Below, one piece after another: positions 55,564 through 64,000 of a DNA stretch of 64,000 nucleotides; within the stretch, counting starts at the first letter, position 1; each line of letters starts with the position of its first letter. The translations under genes were made by a program, and so were the position numbers. The DNA is from Heligmosomoides polygyrus polygyrus (taxonomy: Eukaryota; Nematoda; Chromadorea; Rhabditida; Heligmosomidae): positions 8,107,298 to 8,171,297 of the forward strand of contig OX377203.1 in NCBI GenBank assembly GCA_947396885.1, written 5' to 3'. The notes under the pieces were generated by a model. The model saw nothing but the letters and a program-made list of their open reading frames with translations. It searched no databases and was not told the origin of the DNA.

Positions 55564-56220
55564 AAAGGTTTTTTTGACAAGCCGTGAATCCATTTCAAAC
55601 TCTCGCGTGAGGTGACTTCTGAATCCATTGCTGATGAAATCTCGTTCACCTACCGGAGAACTTCCTCCTGTGACCTATTGTTGTTCTTCCAGTTGACCGC
55701 TGGGAGTGTCTGCGGTGATTAAGGGTATCGGAGTAAGATGGCACATAACTTGTGTAATTGCGTAGAGATGCTACATTGTGATGGATTGTTCAGAATCCTG
55801 TTGAACTACCGGAGAAAAGTAGGAGATCAGTGGGCTGAAACCCGGTCACCTATAGGTGAATTCCATCTCGCCGAAATTTCACATGCAGTTGACCGCTAGG
55901 TGTTTCAGAATGATACTGACACCGCCATCCTAGAGAAGCGCGCGCAGGCGTTCGTTTCTTCATGAAGACGCCATTGATTCTGTTGCGATTTGTCTCGATA
56001 TGTGTTTTGGTGCCCTCTGTTCGAAGTCAGTCTATGTACGGGTATTCCTAGTCAGTGTGTGTGCAATGCATTTCTCTATCCGATGGTTGATTCTGATTCT
56101 CTGATTCTGATTCTTTCGCGTTTGAAGACGGCGTACAGGCTACGAAGTTGCTTGGAGAAACCTGACACCGCATACTCGCTTCACGTCATCAAAGTGAGCA
56201 AAATCCTTGTTGGATCTGAA
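55564..56220. other. Non-coding interval
   Basis: Nothing recognised, apart from a short CTGATTCTGATTCT repeat at ~56090. Confidence 0.4.
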
Positions 56221-56356
56221 TGCCCCGTTTATACTCCAGTCGGCGCACGGCGCGCCTAAATGAGAGTTAGCAATATCGATTAGGCCGCGTGGCACGATCG
56301 ATATTGGTATTTCTCACTAACACGCGTTGCGCGGCGGTCGGAGTATAAACGGGACC
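56221..56356. mobile_element. PIF/Harbinger-like MITE
   Basis: Ends TGCCCCGTTTATACTCCAGT and, inverted, GGTCCCGTTTATACTCCGAC. Strong hairpin with GC-rich arms. Target site GAA/TAA is imperfect. Confidence 0.6.
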
Positions 56357-56636
56357 TAAATCGCTTCGTAAACTCTAAAAATCATATTTTTAATTTTCAA
56401 ACAAATTTTTCCTTCGCTTTCTGATTTAATATTTTTGAGAAAATGCATTCCAATAGCCTTTTAAATCGAAACGGGGATGACACAAGAATTTTATTTTAAA
56501 AAATATAATATTAAATATTAAATTATTGCAGAAACTTATGATATTTTATAGTCCTTTATGCTGTGGTCCATTCTTTCTCCTTTAGCATCGCACAGAATTG
56601 AAGGTTTAGAATCACGGACGGCATTAATCAATATTT

Positions 56637-56880
56637 TCTCTGGGATGCGCCATGCATTCCACTCCTACCGGATATCGCAGCGAAGTTTGCCCGTGCAATA
56701 AGTTGCGGTGGCGAGCCGACAGTGCTTCTTTAGTGCTTCTTCTTCCCCGACAGGTCTGGCACCTCTTCACTGACCCTGGAGGGATCGGAGACTTAGTTGG
56801 CCTGGGCGGGACCCGAACAAGGAGCATCGATCCGGGGTACACGCGACAGTCGGGGCCTTCTTTGACTGCGCTACCACATA
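56637..56880 (-). repeat. tRNA-derived SINE (family A), diverged
   Basis: Head at ~56870 (TTGACTGCGCTACCACA). Internal GTTGGCCTGGGCGGGAC is preserved. Confidence 0.65.
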
Positions 56881-57057
56881 CCGTTTCAAATTCACTTTGC
56901 AAGTTTCAGTTTCATTCTACAAAAGGGAGGATGTGCTAAGTAGTTGGATTGCGCCGGGCACTCGTTCATTACATCTTGACCTGTATGTGATTGATAGTTT
57001 CCGTTCCGCCTATGTGAAGCTACAGTATGTAGGACGGCGGTTCATAATTCACTGTCA

Positions 57058-57300
57058 GACGGGTGCGTGGTAGAGCAGTCGGAGTAGGCGCGTGCACCTG
57101 GAACCGAGATTCTTAGTGCGAGTTCCGCCTAGCGCAATTAGGTCTTCCATCCCTTCGGCGTTGAGGAACTGGTAGAAAGTTGTTTTGTCCATCGGCTCGT
57201 CACCACAAGTGTATTGTATAGGTCAAATACGCGACGATATCCAGTAGAAGTGGGGTGCGCGGCGCATCCCACAAAAGTTTTGATCGGCGTCTTTTAACCT
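57058..57300 (+). repeat. tRNA-derived SINE (family A), diverged
   Basis: GCGTGGTAGAGCAGTCGGAG head, then family body to CCCACAAAAGTTTTGATCGG. Confidence 0.65.
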
Positions 57301-57529
57301 CTTAGTACTAGTTATTCAACATCAAACATTAAATCGCTAGTTGCTCCGCCTACAACTTCAGTCCATTCGTCCCTTTCAAGTGCCAAAATGGACCAATAAC
57401 TCTTCCTCGAAGAATACGAAAAGCGGGCTACCTGGTCAAGTGCATATACGATAGATATGGCGAGAGAAAATACTGAATGCCATACGAAACCCGAATCGAG
57501 GTCCCTGTTCAGGTCTCCTGTGTCTTCTA

Positions 57530-57690
57530 TCACTTCGGGATCGGTTGTCTGGAAGGGATAGAACACCTTATCCATTGGCTGGTCATAACAAGTTATTAGG
57601 GCCTACGCATTCAAATTGCCTAATATTCCGCAGAAGTAAAGTGCGTGGCGCATCCTAAAGGGGATTGATTAGCGCCGTCTCTTATCCACG
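57530..57690 (+). repeat. tRNA-derived SINE (family A), 3' part
   Basis: CATTGGCTGGTCATAACAAG and GTGCGTGGCGCATCC, ending ATTAGCGCCGTCTCTTATCC. Confidence 0.65.
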
Positions 57691-58274
57691 CGTAGTGTTT
57701 ACGCTTTGTTGACGCTTATGGTGCCTTCTGCAACGCTTTAGCGAAGAGCGAAGAGGGGGCACTGGGCCACTCTGGCACGCGACATGGATGAACGAATCTT
57801 TGTATTAGAGAAAGAATTTTTGGTGCCAGATAGTCAAAACGATTTCGGTCCTAGTTGTTGAAAACTAAACGACCTGAATAAATAGCCATTGGGTTGAAAA
57901 AATAAGCTTTACGGCAAAAATGTGAAAGTGCTCTACCTTTCTCAAATTTTGCTGCTTTTTGTGTAATTTGGGGTCCTACCCTGCTTTCCGCGACAACCAT
58001 TTTGTCTAGGAAGTACTCTAGCTTGAAGCTCTGGTAGAATTATTTCTGTCAAAAGTAGCTAAAAACCTGAAAATTATAAGATTTTGGAGAGAATATTTTG
58101 TTCTGACTGTAAAAATGTGTTTTGTTTTGCTCACTTTTATGAAAAAAGCTTGAATATTACGCAAATAAACCTGCAACCTCGCATTTCATCCATAAATGGC
58201 GCATTCCTGTATCTATCGTCACGCAGAGATCGATTGCGCACGGTTTCAAGTTCATTTAGAAGCGGTGTCACAAA
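57691..58274. other. Non-coding interval
   Basis: GGGCCACTCTGGCACGCGAC at ~57768 recurs at ~60130, ~60765 and, inverted, ~24330: a small dispersed repeat. No gene. Confidence 0.4.
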
Positions 58275-58440
58275 TTTTGTACTACAAGTCGTTTATATGG
58301 CCTACATTTGGAGGCGGAGAGGCGCCAGCCAATCACTGTGAAGTAAAGTGCTGAATGTACGCGCGCCAGCCAATCAGCGCACCGACCGTATTGGCCGGCT
58401 CTCCGAGTGCGGCACGACTATTTGGCAATGTTAGTGACTA
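58275..58440. repeat. CCAAT MITE
   Basis: Contains GCGCCAGCCAATCACTG and GCGCCAGCCAATCAGCGC, and ATTGGCCGGCTC near the right end. Confidence 0.55.
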
Positions 58441-58559
58441 CTTCTAGCCTGTTCGCTGTCTTCAGATTCTGTGCTTTATTTTATAAAGATTTTTTCTTTC
58501 AAAATAAACGCATTTTATTGACGAAGTGTGGAAGTACCTCGTATGGACATCATTTTTCG

Positions 58560-59830
58560 GTCCCCGCTCGCAGCAAATCTGCGAGGAGTGGGAGGATCCG
58601 AACCTCTGACCGCTCTCCTGTTAGGCGGGTGACTTGCCATTGAACCAACGAACCACATTCGAAGGCACACCTCGGACCCTTAAGACTATTCGCCAACTTG
58701 ACTGCGACATCGGCAAACAATAACGCGACGCGCATCGCGTGCGACATTCGCCGGCGACAGTCGCACGCGACTCGTGTCGCAGGCGAATATCGTCGGCGAT
58801 TCGCGTCGCGGTATTGATTATCGATGTCGCGCACGGCACCGCGCCCGACGTCGTGCGCGAAGATGTGCGCGACGCTGTGCACCACGTCGCGTGTGCAGTC
58901 GCGCGCGGCATCGCGTACGACGTCGTGCGCGACTGCACGCGCGGCGAGGTGCACAGCGTCGCGCGTGGTATCGCGCGCGATGTCGCTTGCGGTGTCGCAT
59001 GCGGTGACGCGAAAATCAATCGATCGCAAATCGATGATCGAAAAATCCTTCCATTTTGTCAAAATCCCAAGGGATGCAAAGGTGGTCCATTGAACAGGAA
59101 CCGAACCTTCGATGTCCTGGACGTGAGGCAAACACCCAACCTCCACGCCATGCCACTTGAAGGAAGTCGCCTACTTACAGTTCATTTGAAGGTCATTGAA
59201 AGCAGACTGCATGGAAGACAGAGCGTCGGCTACTTTGCAAAACCGTTAACACCAGGGCGGAACAGAACCCATCACCTCGCAGACGCGAGGCAAGAACTTA
59301 CACACTGAGCCACAAGTCTGCGCGGTTGAACCGGCTTCGGGATCACCCGTCAACATCCTTCACTGTCAAATTTGTGTCAGACCACTACAGAGAACCTGGC
59401 AGCGACTACATCTTTTGGCAAAACCCTCTCCGTCTGAAGGAATCTAACCTCCCACGTCCTGATTGCCAAGCAACAACTCCTCCACTGAGCCACGGGGCTA
59501 CGCTGGATGTGGCACATGATCGTCTTGCATGAACCTTCGTCGCCAGATTTCAGGCAAAGAACTGCCTCTTTGAATTTGACAGAAAGAAAAACGATCTTGC
59601 GCGCGGACCGAACCCCTGACATTCTGCCTGCAACCAGCCACCACTGCGCCTGCACTAGGTGCGACTCCTGTTGCGGCCGCCTTGTGTCTTCGTCATGAAC
59701 ATTGAAGTGCAAAGCTCGAAGCGGAGTTTGCCCCTCTACCTAAACTCGTAGAAGAACGAGGACTGCACTCGATGCAAAAATCTTGGCACCGCGCGAGATT
59801 GAACCACCGACTGTCTATCAGATTTAATCA
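58560..59830 (-). repeat. Cluster of degenerate tRNA-like modules
   Basis: On the minus strand, at least five segments pair an A-box-like TGGCTCAGTGG/TGGTTCAATGG with a B-box-like GGTTCGGATCC, GGTTCTGTTCC, GGTTAGATTCC or GGTTCGGTTCC at tRNA-like distance: about 58575-58655, 59070-59160, 59255-59315, 59440-59500, 59605-59670. None folds into a full cloverleaf by eye. Linkers such as TTTTGGCAAAACCCTC recur between them. Confidence 0.5.
58725..59020. repeat. GC-rich palindromic CGCG repeat
   Basis: Built from variants of GTCGCGCGCG(A/G)C at roughly 12-bp period. An inverted repeat around 58917 pairs CGACGCTGTGCACC with GGTGCACAGCGTCG and GTGCAGTCGCGCG with CGCGACTGCAC. The Arg/Ala/Val-rich frames on both strands are a by-product of the 12-bp period. 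Confidence 0.75.
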
Positions 59831-61085
59831 CACAGTGTTCGTTCTTTTACTGAAATTTCACTCATTCATCCTCGGTGAGGCATGAACAATTAATTTAGCA
59901 CCCATAGAGCTTCTTTTCTTTTAAAAAATTGGCGAAAAGTCTTTAAAAATATTGAAGTTCTGGCTCTACACGGAATTCGATGGAAAGTCTTGTTTCCACG
60001 AGATGGAGCAGCGCGCATGCTTCTTAAAGTGTGCTGCTTGTAGCTAATTCGACAGGAATACCACTACTACACAGTTAATGGAATGAGATGACGCTCCTTC
60101 GTATGACTCTAGCGAGAAAGATTAACTGGGCTACTCTGGCACGCGACAGGGATGAACGTGAACGTGGTTGGCTCGAGCATCTCGGCACGTGGTACTGGTA
60201 GTGTTGATCTGGACGTAGTGAACGTCTCCGGACCAGGAGTTAAATACAACCCTCACCAAATCTTCGAATCCCGGAAAGACCACTAGGTCGTCGAAAATTA
60301 AGTGGGCCATCACTAGCGCATCGAACTCCTCAAGCGATCCTAATAGGTGTGTATGACAAAACGCTGAATCTAGAGAGGGGCACACGTCTCCGGAATCTGA
60401 GAAAAATCATCGGGGGTTACCAGCTTTATCGATTTTCGAATTCCGGAGAAACTATCATGTTGGATAGGTTGTCGAAAAATAGGTGGGTCGCACTTCCGCA
60501 TTACGTTTTGTTAGCGTTCTTAGCTTCTTAGGGATATGGACCCGAGCACTTACAAAGAACACTGTGATGTGACCCACATAATGAACCTGTACCTGTGCCA
60601 AAATTGACGAAACCCTTCCCTCGTTCGAGCATGCGCAGGTCTATCTCACCAAACATCGATTTCTGTAGTCTGTTGAATTCCGCGAGTGATGGAGCACCAA
60701 TACGCAGGCGATAGCGTCGTTTGAAGCTATTGTTCAGAGCTCGTAATGGCTTCTCTGTCGTTGGGCCACTTTGGCACGCGAGAAGGACTAGCATAGAGTT
60801 TGGTGGGTGGATTTCAATAAGCACACTTCGACCTAGTTACTGAATAAATTTATGGGAGCGATCTCCAACAGAGCAATAGCCAACTGGAAAGCGCTAACGG
60901 ACTGCTTTTCCATAATAATCGGAAAATTTGTCTTTTTCACATTATTCATAGTTGAACATCACTTATTAGAACATAGAAATTTTCTCCTGAATGTCTGCTG
61001 AGTAAAGCATGTCGGAAATACAGCAAAGAATAACAAGTCAAATTATCATCATGGGGATAAAACAAGAGGACAGCAGAGAAAACGT
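59831..61085. other. Non-coding interval
   Basis: No gene is recognised. A diverged duplicated segment (60250-60330 against 60415-60495, sharing TCGAATTCCGGA/TCGAATCCCGGA and GTCGTCGAAAATTA/TTGTCGAAAAATAG) is present. Confidence 0.4.
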
Positions 61086-61287
61086 GGTGCATGTCGCTAA
61101 TTCAGGCAGCACGGGGTGCGGGAACACGATGACAGCGGCAGCGAGGGTTCGGGAACTCGGCAGCAGCCAATCATCGATCTGTTGGTAACGTAGCCGAAGA
61201 GCAGTCAGGTCACATGTTCCCGCACCCCGCTACGCCAACTCTGCCGCGTTTCCACACCCGTGCTGCCGCAATTAGCGACATGTACCG
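61086..61287. repeat. Palindromic CCAAT MITE
   Basis: Ends TGCATGTCGCTAATTCAGGC and CGCAATTAGCGACATGTACC. CAGCCAATCATCG inside. The arms include CGGGGTGCGGGAACA / TGTTCCCGCACCCCG. Confidence 0.75.
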
Positions 61288-61796
61288 AAAACGAAAGAAT
61301 TGTGCGTGAATACAGGGAGAAACAAACGAAATAAATGACCCGTGCCGGTTTCACCGTTGTCGAGAATTCGAAGACGTAGAAAAACGTGTGTGCGAACAAA
61401 AAAAAAACAGAAAAGACCGGAAGCGATACAGTAGTACATACGTTCTGTTCAGTGTTAACATTTCCTACAATACGAAGCGAATCATTGATCGTCGTTGTAT
61501 GAACAAAGGAGCGGCGCGATCGAATATCGATCGCTGTTGAGTAATCAGTCCAATCGATAGTGGCGACGACGGCGCTGCTAAGCGACATGCTGCCCGTTAA
61601 GTATCGGTGTCGTCCTGAAATTAGAAATTTTCAAAAATTTCAAGCACCATGGGCACACTGGAGCCGCAACCAGATGCTGAGTACAGAAGCTGTCCATGGT
61701 AGACTATCTGGCCTGAATTCTTGTTTGTATTTTGCTACCCCCCGCCCAATCGTAGATTTCGTTGACGCCAATTGTGAGATGTATTATGCCTATTGG
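61288..61796. other. Non-coding interval
   Basis: Nothing recognised. Confidence 0.4.
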
Positions 61797-61955
61797 TACT
61801 AGTAATCAATATAGCCTACATAGAGAAACGGGAACAATCGCAATCCAGCTAATCACCAGCAATTCAATCAGAGCCCTTTGGGAGATACAACCATCCTATG
61901 TAGCCTGATAGTTCTAGTGCTTTCTACCTATGTAGACCACATTAACGACTAGTAC
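61797..61955. repeat. MITE with TACTAGT ends
   Basis: Starts TACTAGTAATCAATATAGCC with TACATAG and ends CTATGTAGACCACATTAACG with ACTAGTAC; imperfect inverted repeat related to the CCAAT family. Confidence 0.55.
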
Positions 61956-62008
61956 TTTTTATTTAGTAACTCCATACAGGATATACAGGACATAAGATAT
62001 CACAACTA

Positions 62009-63277
62009 TTAGGTTGGTGCATAAGTTCTCGGACATTTGGGGCATGAAGTATTTGTTATCACAACATACAAACAACAATATCAAATCATTTGAAGTAACC
62101 ACCCTTTACATCAATTGTCTTTCGCCAACGTGCTGGTAAGTCATGGACGCCTTTTCTCCAAAACGTGGCCGGTTGTGATTCGAAAAATGTGAGCAGTGCC
62201 TCCTTGACGTCCTCTCGGTTCCTGAATTGCTGGCCGTCCAAAAAGCGTTGAAGGCTTGAAAACAAATGATAATCAGAAGGAGCGAGATCTGGTGAGTAAG
62301 GTGGATGTGGAAGAACGGTCCTTCCGTAGTCCGCCAACTCAGCCGCCGTCGCTCTAGCAATATATGGTCTAGCGTTGTCGTGTTGAGAATACACCTTCAC
62401 TTGCTCTCCTCGTGTGGTTTGAAGGTGGGCCCTCGACTTCCTCAGTTGGTTGACGTAAACCTCTGCCGTCACTGTTATCCCTTCGTCCATCAGCTCCCAG
62501 TGTTCTACGCCAGGAACGCTCCACCAAATGCATAGCTTTTTCACGTGAAGGTCGGGTTTCGGAACACCCTCTGCCTCTCCAGTTGCGTCAACCCACTGTG
62601 CACGCCGGTGATAATTAGAGTAGAGTGTCCACTTCTCATCCCCAGTGACAAGGTTGTCCAGCCCTCCGTGGGTACGTCTGAGGGTAAGGAGAAACAAAGC
62701 GACATCGGCTCTACGATCCATGTCATGTTGTGTCCAGTCGTGATGTACCCAGCGACCCAATTTTTGCACCCTGCAAATCGACTTCAACCCTTGAACGACT
62801 GTTGAGTGACTAACACCAAGAGTGCTTGATAGTTCGCGAGTGGCTTGGTATGGGTCCGCTTCCACTCTACTTCGGAGGCAATCCAAATCCAGTGTCATCG
62901 GGCGCCCTTCTCGTTCATCATCTTCAACGGAGAATTCACCAATTGCAAATTTCGAGAGCCACTGGTACACTGTACTTCGAGCAGGAGCACTCTCGTTGTA
63001 AACACCCTTCAGGCGACGATACGATTCGATGGCATTGAGGCCAGATTGATGCAGGAATAACATGACGTGCCGACTATGCGTCTCAGTTGGGATGAATTGC
63101 TTGGCCATAACAGCTGACGTTAACAACGCAGAAGTAAATGTCAGGAACAGTTTTGAAGCCCTTTCCTTTCTCTATCGATCGATCATTTAGGCGTTGATAT
63201 GTGTGAGAAATTTGGCGGGAAAATGCGCTTTCAATTCAGGAGGGATCAAATGTCCGAGAACTTATGCACCAACCTAA
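62009..63277 (-). mobile_element. Mariner copy 3, structurally intact
   Basis: 1269 bp with TTAGGTTGGTGCATAAGTTC at the left and GAACTTATGCACCAACCTAA at the right, TA on both flanks. Perfect terminal inverted repeats over at least 20 bp. It supplies the empty site for the insertion in copy 2. Confidence 0.95.
62086..63108 (-). CDS. Mariner transposase, open reading frame
   Basis: Cut-and-paste transposase acting at TA sites. The frame from ATG 63108 ([20 protein letters not shown]) runs 340 codons to a stop after DVKGGYFK. N-terminal helices ([20 protein letters not shown] and VSHSTVVQGLKSI) should bind the terminal repeats. Catalytic residues: Asp in VTGDEKW, Asp in QHDNARPY, Asp in [17 protein letters not shown], with 34 residues between the last two (DD34D). 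Oddities: a two-codon deletion (VKKLCIWW against [10 protein letters not shown] in copy 1), HDNARPY for HDNARPH, and WVHHDW for WVPHDL. The linker change may reduce activity. Only frame of the family in this window without stop or shift. Confidence 0.9.
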   Translation of the reverse strand: MAKQFIPTETHSRHVMLFLHQSGLNAIESYRRLKGVYNESAPARSTVYQWLSKFAIGEFSVEDDEREGRPMTLDLDCLRSRVEADPYQATRELSSTLGVSHSTVVQGLKSICRVQKLGRWVHHDWTQHDMDRRADVALFLLTLRRTHGGLDNLVTGDEKWTLYSNYHRRAQWVDATGEAEGVPKPDLHVKKLCIWWSVPGVEHWELMDEGITVTAEVYVNQLRKSRAHLQTTRGEQVKVYSQHDNARPYIARATAAELADYGRTVLPHPPYSPDLAPSDYHLFSSLQRFLDGQQFRNREDVKEALLTFFESQPATFWRKGVHDLPARWRKTIDVKGGYFK

Positions 63278-64000
63278 TACAATACCGGCCTTAATGTTTG
63301 GTCTTTGGGCGAAAAAAGTGCAAAAAACACGTCTTTTTCGCCGATTTTTGAGCATCACCCAGCATATTCACCCAGCTGAATACAAATACGGACGCAGTGG
63401 GTTCTCCTCGCTGGCATAACACCAAAAGAGTCGTCTGAGCGGGCGTTCCCTCCGTTGTCGCTACAGCATGAAGCACAAACTCATCGATTGTCACGTAGTG
63501 TTCTTTCACTTGCCGATAACTTTTACGTTAATGTCCAATCAGTAACATGTGATGTCAGCCGTCGGTCCATCTAATTTTCGACAACGTGGCCCATACGACA
63601 GCATCCTTCTTTACTCCTGCCTTAACGCTCTTGATAGTCTTCCACAACTCCATTCGTTCTTTTCCTACAGTACAAATGCCGGCTCGGCGTAGTTTGCCCA
63701 ATACTCGTGGAAAAATCAATAATTTGAAAATCTTGTATTTATGTGGTATGGGACGTGCACACGGACTCACGGATTACAATACCAGTTTTAATGTTTGGCC
63801 TTTGGGCGGAAAAAGCGAAAAAAAAAACGCCTTTCCCGCCGCTTTTGTATTGTGATCTTCAAATTGCGTGCATTGAAAAATGAATTCGATATTTAGAATC
63901 CGCATCGAATGATCTATCCGATGAAGAGAAAAACGTCCAGGAAATGTTTTAAAGTAAATGTTGATGACCCATATTCAGAATGCGAGCTTTAGCTGTAACG
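63278..64000. other. Non-coding interval with a direct repeat
   Basis: CTTTGGGCGAAAAAAGTGC-type sequence with TTAATGTTTGG upstream occurs at 63282-63350 and again at 63778-63848, same orientation. No gene is recognised at the window end. Confidence 0.45.

Noticed and set aside
58550..59308. Arg/Ala/Val-rich frames up to 198 codons on both strands
   Set aside because: They arise from a 12-bp CGCG repeat, whose period is divisible by three, so stops are absent in several frames at once.
1..64000. Bacterial-style systems: operons, CRISPR arrays, Shine-Dalgarno sites
   Set aside because: The window is nuclear nematode DNA with spliceosomal introns. The tandem repeats (47130-47560, 53423-54766) have no spacer diversity or cas genes.

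Overview
This is a nematode genomic window, very repeat-rich. The organism call rests on exact copies of the 22-nt nematode SL1 spliced leader, nematode-type splice acceptors (for example TTTGATTTCAG), Tc5-, mariner- and RTE/CR1-like elements, and one spliced receptor gene that resembles Caenorhabditis TKR-1. Large introns and mariners starting TTAGGTTGGTGCATAAG suggest a clade V, possibly strongylid (hookworm-type), worm; the exact species is inference.

The only well-supported host gene is a tachykinin/neuropeptide-type GPCR (tkr-1-like) on the + strand. It has twelve coding exons from 23157 to 52926. All splice phases close, giving about 392 residues with seven transmembrane segments. ATG lies 3 nt after a splice acceptor, as expected for a trans-spliced leader acceptor. 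Introns are either tiny (54-75 nt) or huge (1.9-6.1 kb). The huge ones are filled with transposons: a mariner in intron 3, a pogo/Tigger-like element in intron 5, a long foldback in intron 6, a Tc5-like foldback plus a mariner carrying a nested 3.2-kb insertion in intron 7, and an SL1-bearing palindrome, a mariner relic with a nested Harbinger MITE and a truncated CR1 in intron 8.

Upstream (1-23 kb) no host gene is recognisable. It holds tRNA-derived SINE copies, a CCAAT-containing palindromic MITE family, several mariner relics (5286-6703, 8969-9897, 14748-15995, 15998-17280, 17876-18815) and RT fragments of CR1- and RTE-like retrotransposons.

Downstream (53-64 kb) there is an eight-unit tandem array in which each unit carries an SL1-like leader on the minus strand (53423-54766). 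It is followed by one possible coding exon (55168-55563), more SINEs and MITEs, a cluster of degenerate tRNA-like modules around a GC-rich palindromic repeat (58560-59830), and a mariner with an intact 340-residue transposase frame (62009-63277).

The most unusual signal is the repeated use of SL1 leader sequence inside repeats: the array, a palindrome with one leader per arm, and two isolated copies. Whether any is a working SL RNA gene cannot be decided from sequence alone.
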